Assembly (NCBI GenBank): GCA_010015655.1
Contig: ML976673.1
Location: 144,108-208,107 of the forward strand
DNA from: Bimuria novae-zelandiae CBS 107.79
Taxonomy: Eukaryota > Ascomycota > Dothideomycetes > Pleosporales > Didymosphaeriaceae
Length of the DNA stretch: 64,000 nucleotides
Direction: 5' to 3'
Of this stretch, positions 35,501 to 45,622 are shown in pieces. A program made the translations under genes and the position numbers. The stretch's first letter is position 1; each line of letters opens with the position of its first letter. The notes beneath the pieces are model-generated. The model did no database searches and was not told the DNA's origin. It worked only from the letters and a program-made list of their open reading frames with translations.

Positions 35501-37376
35501 GTCGAGATGATATGTTGGTTGTGGAGTCGCGAGTTGAGACTGGTTGTTGAAGCGATGATCACCCGCCAAGTGAAGCTAAGCCAAACCCTGTCACGTGATT
35601 TTACTAGCGCAGTATCCTAATCTCTGAGACTTGCAGCTTTCCTTGCAATGATACCAACTTACGACCCACACGTCTAAATCTAGTCTATCTGCTACATGTC
35701 TGCTACATGATCTTCGCAAATATTTCGTTCCGTTAAAACTGATGCCCGAACACAGCCGCCACCTGCGCCCTGTGTGCAATACCATCTCCCGAGGTTGTTT
35801 TAACATGCACATGTGTGCAGCCTACGAAGACGAAGCAATTAACCTGGCTAATGCCTTGGGTGGGCGGTTATGAAAAACGCTGGGAACGGATTAGGAAGTT
35901 TCAGGACATGCCGTCAGCATCATAGCTTACGCAACGCTCTTCATATATACACCTTATGAGGAGGATGCTAAGACTGTGCAGCAACAAGGACTTGTATTCA
36001 CTGTGCATCCGCTCGCATTAATGTTTACAGCCAGGAGCTGAACAACTTTGAACAACAGTCTGAAAAACATTCGGAGGTTTCTACTGGCTGGTGTGGTCTG
36101 GACCTGGATATGGGCGGAGGCGGCGTGTACGACCGCGCCGCAGGGAGTTTACAGACTTTTGGCGATGAATGGCCTGACACGACTATCGAGACTTTTCATT
36201 TGCACAGTCGGGATTGCTTAAAGTGCCACTTTTGGTTGACCGTCGGCTCTTCATGCTCTCGCGACCACGAAGTAGCAGAACATTTTTCCTGAAAGCGAAC
36301 AATGGCCAGCAAACTCAGGGGACCGACCTCGAGCACGGGGTCATTCGACCGATGAAGGTGACACGGCCCGGTACAAGCGTTGCATATGCTGAGTGGACGC
36401 GCGGCGGCCTCTTCCAGAGTGTCAAATGGATTCAACTGCCTTTCCGGACCACGCTTATTCTTCGTTGAACACAGATCGTAAGGCTCAGTTACTTGAGCCC
36501 TAATACAGCCTCTACATTAACCGAGAAATGAGATCGGGTAGCTCATGCGCAGTGAATGCCGGAATCGACAGTTTCAAGCGAAGACAACGGAGTCAGGAAA
36601 CCAGACTACGTGGATTTAAAGGAGATAGGACTAAAAGCAAAGAAAGTAAGTGTTGCCTTTAGAAAAGCGGCGTGGGTCGTATTCGTGAATCGGGAACAAA
36701 CCCATCAAGTGCCAAGGGAACGAAGAGACGATGCATGTTAACTATCACTCGTGGTCAATTAGAGGCTTGAGCTCATAAGACTGCAGCTGAGCGTAGATTA
36801 TCGCATCTGTGTTATCGGTTCGTGACGACTTGCAGACTGCAAATCTACCAATAAGGGGGGCAACACGTGGGATGTTAGAATGTCCATGCAGAGTCGTGCA
36901 AACTACAGAAAGTTTATCAGACCTCAGCAACAACCGCATCTGGCATGCTTATTGTGCGATGTGGCTTAACTAGCGCAAGTTTGGCCCCGGACGAGCACAG
37001 GAAACTTCAACAACGGAAGAAGCCCAATACCGGTAAACCAATCACTCTTAAAATCAAAAAGGTGGCGCTATTGATGATGGTTAGAATTGGGATTGCGTTC
37101 GTTTCTGGAGTATTACTGCCGGCATTGTTCAGGGACACAGACCGCATGGCGGCTTTAAAGTTTAAACTTTGTTTATACGATTGCCACTAGTATGGGAACC
37201 CGGTACTTGTTTTCTTCATTTCCGGAAGATCCCCGGCTTGGTGGCAGATCTTGAGTGGACGAATCAGATCAACGGGACCATGCTCCAGCTAGTCTTCGTT
37301 CGCACGCAAAGATAGCTCCAGGCCCACTAGACGTGACGACACCGTTGGGGTAGGAGCAAGTGCCCGCTTGCTTGAG
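35501..37376. other. Long intergenic region, no gene seen
   Basis: About 1.9 kb of normal GC between BUD13 and the hAT element. The short ORFs (60-84 codons) have no recognisable features. Holds the BUD13 promoter at its left end. Confidence 0.45.
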
Positions 37377-37384
37377 GTAACCGT
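37377..37384. repeat. hAT target-site duplication, left
   Basis: GTAACCGT, identical to 39702-39709. Confidence 0.9.
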
Positions 37385-37440
37385 TAGGGATGTGCCGATA
37401 CCGTATTTTTCAGTGTATCCCTGTATATACGGTATCTTGT

Positions 37441-37464
37441 ATAATACCGTATTTACGGTATTAT
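37441..37464. repeat. 24-bp palindrome in hAT left subterminal region
   Basis: ATAATACCGTA, a TT spacer, and the exact reverse complement. Contains two of the subterminal repeat units head to head. Confidence 0.85.
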
Positions 37465-37559
37465 CGTACATTCTTGGCAAAGTGAATTGAGCCAATCGGT
37501 GCCTTTCTCGGCCCTATGATCACGTGCAGAATTAGATACAATTAAAGCTATAGATGCTG

Positions 37560-39485
37560 GGTATCTTCAGGATCCCCAGAGTGCTCTTCTTGTACTTATT
37601 CAGCTAGGTAATCGAGCAAAAGCTACTCATCTTCATAGTCATTAACGTCAATTTGTTCGGGCACCTCGGAGGCGTCAAAGTACTAAGCACCCTTAGCCAA
37701 AATAGAGTCACAGATCCATAGATTATAAAAGCAAAACACCAGCTTTTCAACCCGTTTATTAACAAGACAATTCTAAACTTTATTATAAAGAAATCCGTGC
37801 TCGCTCCAGTTACGTTTAGCTACTCTAGTTATGGGGTTGATGCTGAGAGCGTAGATAGCAAGTTCTTTAAGCTCGTCGGTGCAGCTTTGTATGCGCCACC
37901 ACTCCGCCAGATCGGTGTAATCCTCGAAGCTTTGCCAGGATAAATCAGTACCGCACTTCTCGAAGGCGCCTTGACGATAGAGCACATCCATAAGCTCTTT
38001 ATAGAGCGCTGCGGCATGCCTGGCGTTGCCCTGCGTCGGCGGGTACTGCTGGGCGATGTATTCGCCCACTTCCATCTGCATCTTGTGAGTGACCGCCACA
38101 GGCAATTCTCGCCGCGCAAGAGGGTCGCATATATACGAAATCGTGCCGAGAGGATGGTGGACCTGCTGGAATCGGTTTCGAAGCGTATTTTGGACGTCTT
38201 CTCGCGGCAAAGTTGTGTGGAGAGTGACGGAGGTGAGCAAGTAGATGAAGCTGACATATAGCCGTGAGAATTTCGGCCGAGTACTCTCGAGCGCCAGGGC
38301 TACTTTTGTAAAGGGCACCAGAAAGCTCCGTAGCCTTTATAACTTCTCCTACTAACGTACGTCGCTTATAATTGCTACAACCTTATAGAATCGCCGTTTC
38401 TGCGTCTGCTAGGTTATAATAAAGGTCACCATTAGATTCTGCACCACCAAAAGTATCCAGTCGTAATTCTCTAGCACCAAATCAACAGTATTGAACTTGC
38501 CTTACCAGCGAGTATTTCCCGGCAGCTGCAGCGCTTTCCGCCGCACCTGAGGCCTGGCAGCCTTGTCTAGCATGCCTATAAGTAAACTGGACTGTCTAAA
38601 GAACTTGCTAACGTTCTTTACAGCGTTAAAAATTACCCTAAAGTCGCCTATTTTAAAGAAGTCGGCGACGTAGAGGTTAATAATATAAGAGGCGCACCCT
38701 AATATTAGATAGTTAGGTATAGCTCTAGTAAGTAAACCCTGCGCCGCCTTTATGTTAGAGGCATTATTAAAGTAAATAGTAGTAATACTAAGCTTGCTAA
38801 CGTCCTTAGCCACTTTAAGAATCCCTTTAGCTAGGTTCTTAGCGTTATAACGCTCCGCTAACGTATATAAAGTCTTTAAAAAGATCTTATATTCTTAGGT
38901 TACTACTAGGTAATTAACGGCTGCCTCGCCGCGTATATTCGTCTAGCTATCACTAACTAGCGTTATTTACCGCCTGGCCTTCTCAAGCACGGCTTTCATA
39001 TCACGCTTTATTTAGCTATAAACAGAGTCTAGCAACGTTGTGGCAATTACCTTACAGCCCGGCGGAGTGTAGGGCGGGCGCAAGAAGTTCAGAAATTGAC
39101 GGAACGCGGGATTTTTAACCTGCGGCATCTTAGTGAGTTTCTTTACCTAAGGCAAGCTATAAGAGCTTACAAAGCTAAAGGGTACTCTAGAGCTATATAT
39201 AGCCTCCACGAGCAGCAGATCTGCCTTCTTAGAGTCTATTTTACTTATACGTAGCGTCTCTATCGGCAGCCGTAATTAACGCTTAGATAGTATCTAAGGG
39301 TTGCTATTAACCTTATATAGCTCATATTTCTCCCGCGGAAGCTTCGGGCATTTAGCCATGTGCTCGCGGAGACGTACGAGGCTTTTGTTATGCCATTGTT
39401 TGGAGCAAAATCGACATGTTACAATGGCCCAGAGGCCCTCAAAGGTGACCTCGACGTCCTCGCTTTCGAACGCAGTACGCGGCAT
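37560..39485 (-). pseudogene. Degenerate hAT transposase
   Basis: From ATG 39485 the N-terminal BED-type zinc finger is intact (CRFCSKQWHNKSLVRLREHMAKC, residues about 24-46). The middle is broken by stops but retains the catalytic-domain segments NASNIKAAQGLL, LGCASYIINLYVADFFKI, KNVSKFFRQSSLL and LQLPGNTRW (38813-38502). The C-terminal dimerisation region is open from 38318 to 37773 (DLAEWWRIQSC...LAIYALSINPITRVAKRNWSEHGFLYNKV). It continues beyond one stop as NKRVEKLVF...EVPEQIDVNDYEDE to about 37560. The middle third is more AT-rich and stop-laden than the ends, as if mutated unevenly. Confidence 0.85.
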
Positions 39486-39701
39486 TTGATAAATATTACT
39501 AATTAATAATAACAAAGTACTAAGACGATGCTTAGAGGACAAGATAAGCAATCCAGATATAAGCTCTAAACAAAGTTAGCCCCTAAAGTCATTTTCGGCA
39601 GCATTTACCCGCCTTGGCATACGGATCTAATCCTACGATACGCGTATCGGTATCGTACGGTACGAAAAATACGGTATTCCGTATTGTACGGCCCATCCCT
39701 A

Positions 39702-39709
39702 GTAACCGT
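39702..39709. repeat. hAT target-site duplication, right
   Basis: GTAACCGT, identical to 37377-37384. Confidence 0.9.
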
Positions 39710-39987
39710 GGGCCTGACAGTCTTGACACAATCTAGGCGCATCCTAGCATGACACCTAATCTCAAGGGCATCATCTAGCACGACTCGCTTTCGTAGCTGT
39801 CTGTCTCTTTAGCACGGAAACCTTATGTGGAGGATGTCCGACGTTCCCGAGGTGCACAGTCGCGCGCCTACAATATCAAGGATGCTTCTTGACTGATATA
39901 GGTGAGGTTCAATTCCTTTCAACTGCTCGTGTCATTTAACTGCCCTCTGAATGACATTTTCTTTCCTTTGGCAGCAGCACACTTATC

Positions 39988-41312
39988 ATGGCTCCAAATG
40001 CTCGTGGTGAACAGTCGATCACGGTATCTGCCGTCTTTACTGTCTTTGCTTTCCTATTTGTGATGCTACGCATGTACACGCGCCTCTTTATGGTTCGTGC
40101 TATCGGGGTCGAGGATTATTGCATTGTCGCTTCCATGGTCAGTCGATCTGCGTGTGGAAAATGGAACCTCCTAACGATGCATCAGATTTTCTCCATCGGT
40201 TTTACAACCTGCATTGGTGTCCGTGGGTCTACCTGTGCTTGCGTCTACGCTGGCGAGTGCTAATACTCAGCAGAGGTACGCTATGGGCTGGGAAAGCATC
40301 ATACGGACCTCACAGACTCGGGTGAGCTGATAAAAATGATGAAGGTACATGATCCAACATCTTTGACACGAGCACCGCTAATGTAATCGCTTGCAGGCAT
40401 TCTACGTGTCCATTATCGCCTACAATCTTTCGCTTTCCTTCACCAAAGTGTCCATTCTCCTTCAGTATCGCCGAGTGTTCACCAAGCCCAAGTTTGTAAT
40501 GGCAGTCTGGATCACCTTTGCTATCGTCATTGTATACTCGGTCTGGGCGGCACTCGGGAGCGTCTTTCAATGCCTACCCATCAGCGCTTTCTGGACGCAG
40601 GATCACAGCAAATGCATCGACCAGTTTGTCGCGTGGTTTTTCAACGCCTCCGCAAATATCGTCTCAGACCTTGTCATCATTATTCTGCCGATGCCTGTCA
40701 TTAGGGACTTGAACCTTCGACGGCGGCAGAAAAACTTGCTCATGGGTGTATTTGCCGTCGGAGGGTTCGTGTGCGTGGTATCAATTATTCGTTTGCACTC
40801 GCTCGTTGGGATATCGAACTCAAAGGACCCGACTTGGGATAATGCGCCAGCCGCTGTGAGTCGACCTTTCCTTAACCGTTCAGTACCTATGCTCCATATG
40901 ACGGTGCTAATCTCATTTTGAATAGTCATGGTCATCCGTCGAAGTAAACGTCGCCATAGTTTGCTCCTCCCTCCCGTGCATCCGTCCACTCCTTTCTCGA
41001 TGGCTACCTCAACTATTCACCTCGAAATATAAATCCACACCGCGCAGCATACCGTTCGAGCGAAGTACGTACGGCCGTCATACCGACATCGGCGTGGCTC
41101 TTTCCGAGCTACGGAAAAATTCTCCAAGTAGGTCGAGCGACCTGGACAGTCCCACGGATGCGATCAAGGTTGTCACGGAAGTGAGCGTCAACATCGACAG
41201 TGTGAATAGCAAGGAGGGAAATGATAGTTTGCGCATGCAGAATGCGTTTGAAAGGGAGAGTAGTACTGAGAGCTTGGTTCAAAGCCCAAGATCTGCGGTT
41301 CGAAGTACGTAG
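39988..41312 (+). CDS. SAT4-family / fungal rhodopsin-domain integral membrane protein, 365 aa
   Basis: Five exons: 39988-40137, 40186-40216 (31 nt), 40274-40344, 40397-40855 and 40926-41312. Introns are 48, 57, 52 and 70 bp, and all phases agree. About seven hydrophobic segments are visible: VSAVFTVFAFLFVMLRM, DYCIVASMIFSIGFTTCI, AFYVSIIAYNLSLSFTKVSILL, FVMAVWITFAIVIVYSVWAALG, IVSDLVIIILPMPVI, LLMGVFAVGGFVCVVSIIRL and VEVNVAIVCSSLPCIRPLL. The family signatures WxxxxxxKCID, NASANIVSDLVIIILPMPVI and W(S)SVEVNVAIVCSSLPCIRPLL match the fungal rhodopsin-domain (PTH11/SAT4-like) group. A cytosolic Ser-rich tail of about 90 aa follows. The function is unknown; some relatives act as surface sensors or sit in metabolite clusters. 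Its promoter abuts the hAT element (278 bp). Confidence 0.88.
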
Positions 41313-41569
41313 GTAATAAAGGTTTACAATGCTATACACTACATAATGTTTCTTCAACGATGTTGTCCCGCCCAATCGAATGATAGTACATTCAGAGCCC
41401 GGTAAGCATACATCAATGGATCTCGTGAGAATGTGAGGTCTTGTCTGCATGCGTCGCACGCATCTTAACTTTATAGAAGTAACTTTGATGTGCCTAAGAC
41501 ATGAAACCCACCTTCACGTAGGTCAAGTCCATCCATCGTTGAATTTCACAAATGAGTTCCCGTGGCCCT

Positions 41570-41872
41570 TTAATTATCCCGTGGTCTAAACTTCCAAAAC
41601 TGTTCTTTCCACTCTTCTCCGGCCTGATACTTAAAGTAACACGTGGGACACGGGTAGCTGAGCTGATGGGACTGGATAAGTTGAAAGCAAGGCCGGTTGA
41701 CCATGGTAGTAATGATCTTTTCGCGCTCCTCCGGGTTTTCCAACGCGTGAGAGAAAGAGACATTATAACAGTTCTGAAGCGAAAAAGATATTTCCGGGCA
41801 GATCTCCCCCGGTACGTTCATGTGGCCGGCATGACCGCACGAGTAGCTTGTGTAGAGGAACCATTTGCACAT
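41570..41872 (-). CDS. Small cysteine-rich protein, 100 aa
   Basis: Single exon. It starts MCKWFLYTSYSCGHAGH and has cysteines at 2, 12, 25, 35, 62, 75 and 78, plus His14 and His17. The spacing (CGH early, CPTC late) suggests zinc binding. It has no signal peptide, so it is probably intracellular. The pattern CKWxLYxYxCGH...C...C...RPCxQL...CPxC is one I recall from short fungal proteins without assigned function. About 260 bp from the SAT4-type gene's 3' end, convergent. Confidence 0.6.
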   Translation of the reverse strand: MCKWFLYTSYSCGHAGHMNVPGEICPEISFSLQNCYNVSFSHALENPEEREKIITTMVNRPCFQLIQSHQLSYPCPTCYFKYQAGEEWKEQFWKFRPRDN

Positions 41873-42534
41873 TTTGAATTGTCGTTAGGTTGTAGGATGT
41901 GGTTGGAATTAGCGCTTGGTTGAGGTTTATGTGTATCTATGAGGATTTCTGAGGCTTATATAGGTCACTTCCAAGGCGTGAGGGCCGTGATAGCTTTACA
42001 TGACCTCCATGGGTCAATTTGAGGATGGAGAACTCCACATGCTTATCATAGTAAGGAGCGTCAATGTGACTTTGCGTGGATTTCCTTACTTCACAGTATG
42101 CACATAGCTATGTCAAACCAATTCTATGTCACTTCTCACTTGTTAAAGACTGCAACATGCAAGATCAGGTTGGCATAGTAGAACCACGAATTACTTCAAC
42201 AACAGATGCACATTTGACTCAAAAACTATAACCACGTGATTAACCAAGGAAGCCAAGACAAGTTAATGTACAAAGTTGCGCCACCGATGCCATGGAAAAG
42301 TTGAATGAAGCGCCACCAAACACCGAGGGAACCGGCGGAAATGGCGTTTGTATTATCCACCAAATGAATTTACTTCAGGCAATCAGGAAACAAACATTGT
42401 TGAAGTCCGACATATAGCTCGAGAGTGATAAGTGATCGCCATAGCCTCACACTGGTCACGCCAAGGCGCTGTGTCAGCATTCAAAGGTGCACCTTCAACG
42501 GCCTACTCTCCGCGCAAACCACCAGCACTTCACC
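41873..42534. other. Divergent intergenic region
   Basis: About 660 bp between two divergent start codons. No gene seen. Confidence 0.5.
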
Positions 42535-43195
42535 ATGGCGCCGGGCGCGCGCTCCGAAGAGGCCTACCTGTGGTTCTCTACCGTTTGCGAAGCTATCCAA
42601 GAGATTCCACGTGGGAAAGTTACATCATACGCGCACATCGCAAGATTGGTCGGCAAGCGTACGTGAATTTCCATGGAGCATGACTACCTAGGTATACCTC
42701 GCTAACAAGGCTCCACTTCAGCTCAATGTCCAAGGTAACATTTGTTGTTCCGCACCCGGTAAAAGGAATGTACTGAGGATGGCGTCGTGTAGACAAGTGG
42801 GCGTTTGTCTCAAACACCTCCCAGCTGCCTCTACCGATCCTGGAAAGCCGCAGCCGAGATTCAATGACAGTAACGTTCCTTGGCAGCGCGTGATCAACGC
42901 CAAAGGAGGTATCTCTCCCAGGTCAGTCTAGGCTCCCCTTCGTCTGCTTAATCAACTGATAGTTGCCTTGTGGTCGCTGACGGAACAAAGAGGACCCAGT
43001 GGTGCGAGCCGCCATGCCGCTGCGCTGAGGGCGGAGGGCGTAGAGGTGACTCAGAACGCGATGGGAGAGTTCTATGTCGATTTTGGGACGTATGGTTGGT
43101 TCCCGGCGATGTTACCCAGTGAGGCTGGAGAGGTGGAGAGCTCAAGTAGTGAGGTAGAAGAGGAAGTAGCGGACGCGGCAGCGTATCATACCTGA
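42535..43195 (+). CDS. atl1: Alkyltransferase-like DNA repair protein (ATL, MGMT family without the active cysteine)
   Basis: Four exons: 42535-42658, a 13-nt microexon 42722-42734, 42793-42921 and 42991-43195; introns 63, 58 and 69 bp; 156 aa. The start EEAYLWFSTVCEAIQEIPRGKVTSYAHIARLVGK is typical for the family. The microexon completes KPQCPRQVGVCLKHLP, and its last two bases plus the first of exon 3 encode the Arg of PRQVG, the equivalent of the arginine finger in human MGMT. The active-site motif is NVPWQRVIN, where MGMT has PCHRV: Trp replaces the methyl-accepting Cys, which defines ATL proteins. Then SPRGPSGASRHAAALRAEGVEV and YGWFP follow. ATLs bind O6-alkylguanine, bend DNA and channel the lesion to nucleotide excision repair. 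The Glu/Ser-rich tail is lineage specific. Confidence 0.92.
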
Positions 43196-44198
43196 GGCAT
43201 CGATGTTACTACGGCGATAACCTGATTGATGGATGAACGTGCCGTGGAAGTGGCTTCGCGCGGGCTGTCAACAAAGCGTCGCCTAATAGATAAAGATCCT
43301 ACGGGTAGCGATGTATGACTACGTTGGGGCCGATAGGTAGGCAGATAGATAGCTGCCGGGATCCGAGGCGGCATTAATTATGAGGAGGCGCCATCAAACC
43401 GGAACCGGCATACCTAGAGACGCGTGCTTTGAGTCGCCCATGTCACAATATCAATAGAGGCAATCTGGGGCGAGGGGCGTGTCGAGATGAAAGCCATCTG
43501 TATTGCGACATACGAACGCGACCGTACGCGTCCGACCTTTGCGGGGAGCGCCGGGAGCGCCGCAGCGATCAGGCCTGGGGGACTCGAAACGCGCTCAGCC
43601 TCCAACCACACGCCCACGTTCGGCAGTCCAGGGCGCATGATGGAAAGCCATCATGTCATTTCGCGCCAATGTCATCATCCACACCTCAGCAGGCGGCCAC
43701 CTGCGCGGAGCAGGTTCACAGCTCGCGATCGGGCCTCGGCGAATCGGAATACGTCTCACGTGGATGCTCCCTCACCAAGGTGCTCTTATCGCGAGCCAGG
43801 CACAACAAAGAAAGTGGGGATGGCTATGCCCTACGCCGCATGCTCATAAAGCCCGCAGCAGCCACCTTGTTCAGTCGTTTGCATCACAAGCGCTCCAGCC
43901 CAAGTACAACCATTGCATCGCCACAGGGCACATAGCTCCCATAGCTGGTACTGAGTCACTTCCCAGAGTCATACCCAAGACACAGGTCCAGAACCAGTCA
44001 CACTTTCTCTTACCAACCGGTCCCTATTAGTACCTGCCAGTCATACCAGCTTCCTTCCACTCGTTCCCCATCTTGCGCTCTTCCTCAAACTTGCTCCCTA
44101 CGCTACCTGATCTACCACAACCACCGTCCTCGTCCCAGTTCCGTATATAACCCGCAATACCCCACTCCCTACCCGGCAAGCAAGCTCGCAACAGCACC
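43196..44198. other. Intergenic, no gene seen
   Basis: About 1 kb; ORFs of up to 168 codons are present but overlap each other in several frames without protein-like features. A TATATAA element at 44144-44150 is the likely TATA box for the next gene (49 bp before its ATG). Confidence 0.45.
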
Positions 44199-44777
44199 AT
44201 GGCGTCGGAGCAGACCTTCACCAGCGACCTCCGCAGCGAGGCCAAGGACTTCAACCGCGACAAGACCTCCCGCGTCAAGTGGGCGCATGGTGCGGCCTAT
44301 GGACCTGGCCGTCGGGCCGAGGAGGAGCGTCCTCGACCTGCCAGGGTCGTTTCCGTGCCCAAGTCAGTAGCTCCGCGACTTCCATACGATTATAGAATGC
44401 AAGCTCACAGTTGCAGGTCTCTTCGTCGCGGTTCCGGAACCGAGAAGTCTCGTGTCGCTCTCAAGAAACACATCAACTACTCGAGTGACGATTCTTCGGC
44501 CGATGAAGAGGTCGAGCATCCTTCGGTTGCTCCCGTTCCCGATGCTGGGGTAGCGTACTCGTTCGACGCTGCGCGAGGCCCCTCACACGGCAGCCAGATC
44601 CTAGGCCTCGCCCTTAACAAGGCCATCGAGAACTTCGAGGTCCGCCAAACCGACAAGTTGATCAAGGAGGAATATGAGGTGCTCCGTCTGGATGACGATG
44701 CCCTCTCTCCGGGTCCGAAGGCTACCCGAAAGGGTGTCTCGCCCGATGAGGAGGACTACGAATTCATCGACGCGTGA
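44199..44777 (+). CDS. Hypothetical protein, 174 aa
   Basis: Two exons: 44199-44362 and 44417-44777. The 54-bp intron (donor GTCAGT, acceptor TTGCAG) is stop-free and a multiple of three, so an unspliced 192-aa reading also exists. I prefer the spliced form because the intron has full splice signals and joins PK to SLRRGSGTEKSR. The protein is hydrophilic, with no signal peptide or membrane segment. A basic N-terminal half is followed by a Ser/Asp/Glu patch (YSSDDSSADEEVEH). A helical segment (SQILGLALNKAIENFEVRQTDKLIKEEYEVL, about residues 110-140) is the best candidate for a folded part. The acidic C-terminus ends DEEDYEFIDA. Not recognised. TATA box and Kozak context (ACCATGG) support expression. 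Confidence 0.75.
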   Translation: MASEQTFTSDLRSEAKDFNRDKTSRVKWAHGAAYGPGRRAEEERPRPARVVSVPKSVAPRLPYDYRMQAHSCRSLRRGSGTEKSRVALKKHINYSSDDSSADEEVEHPSVAPVPDAGVAYSFDAARGPSHGSQILGLALNKAIENFEVRQTDKLIKEEYEVLRLDDDALSPGPKATRKGVSPDEEDYEFIDA

Positions 44778-45622
44778 TGTGTTGCCTTGTCGACCTCCTT
44801 CCCTCCGTACTTGTATATTTCCATCATCAGCGTGTCGGCATCATTCTTTATCTGGCGTTCTGTTTGAGAAGACGCTCTCATCGGCACACCCTATATCATT
44901 GGGTCTTTTTGGGTATTTGCATTGTAACGGTTATTGGCATGCATCAACAGGCGAGCGTTCGGCGCTTTCTGAGGACTTGAGCGGTCATACCGGCTTGGCC
45001 TTCTTTGGGATACTGTGTCTGTTTTGGTTGAGCAGGGTACGACGGACGGGCGGCTTTGGTTTTCCCGACGGCCGGGTTTCGCTTATGTGTCGACCACCTA
45101 ATGCACAATGATTAGTATCGAGGATGCACGAATTCGTGGTCTTCTAAACAACACAGCCTGCTCACCATGCTTTGATGGGTCGTGATACTCTCTTTGTCTA
45201 GGTGACAAATGTAACAGCGGGGGACAACCCCGCGCGTCGAAACGTCCAGCCATGGGCAACAGCTAGCCGAAAGCACAATGGCGCCGCTGATGTATGTGCA
45301 GTGGACTCAAGGTGGATTTCCAAGAGGTGTTGGCGACGATCGCTTCTCTAGCGCTACGTCATGCTACCTGGGTAACGCTGTAATCGCGCGCTTTGACAGC
45401 CGTTGAACCACTGAATTTCACTCGATCACGTTGTTTTCAATGAGTGATCTCTTCGGCGCTTTGTATTCTTTACACCAAACGTCGCAGTACGCGCAAGCCG
45501 TTTGCCACATCGGGGGTTGCATTGGCCCGATATCAGTCCGCAGCTGAGCCCCCTTGCCCAGCTTTTATGGTGGCATCATATCCATAACCCACCAAACTGC
45601 AAACACATCGCCAGCTGTTGCT
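44778..45622. other. Intergenic, no gene seen
   Basis: About 845 bp: 3' flank of the hypothetical gene and promoter of the esterase. Short ORFs only. Confidence 0.45.

Larger units (their letters stand above)
37385..39701 (-). mobile_element. hAT DNA transposon (complete ends, dead transposase)
   Basis: A 2317-bp element flanked by a perfect 8-bp duplication (GTAACCGT), the hallmark of hAT elements. Ends are imperfect inverted repeats starting TAGGGATG(T/G)GCCG, followed on both sides by ATACCGTATTTTTC. Several further copies of ATACCGTA / TACGGTAT lie within about 90 bp of each end and are likely transposase-binding subterminal repeats. The transposase reads on the minus strand. Confidence 0.93.

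Noticed and set aside
39904..39920. Box-B-like GGTTCAATTCC upstream of the SAT4-type gene
   Set aside because: No box A or cloverleaf-compatible sequence at the right distance and no T-run terminator.
43429..44030. Overlapping ORFs of 120-168 codons between atl1 and the 174-aa gene
   Set aside because: Several frames are open at once in GC-rich DNA; Ser/Arg/His-rich products without any motif.
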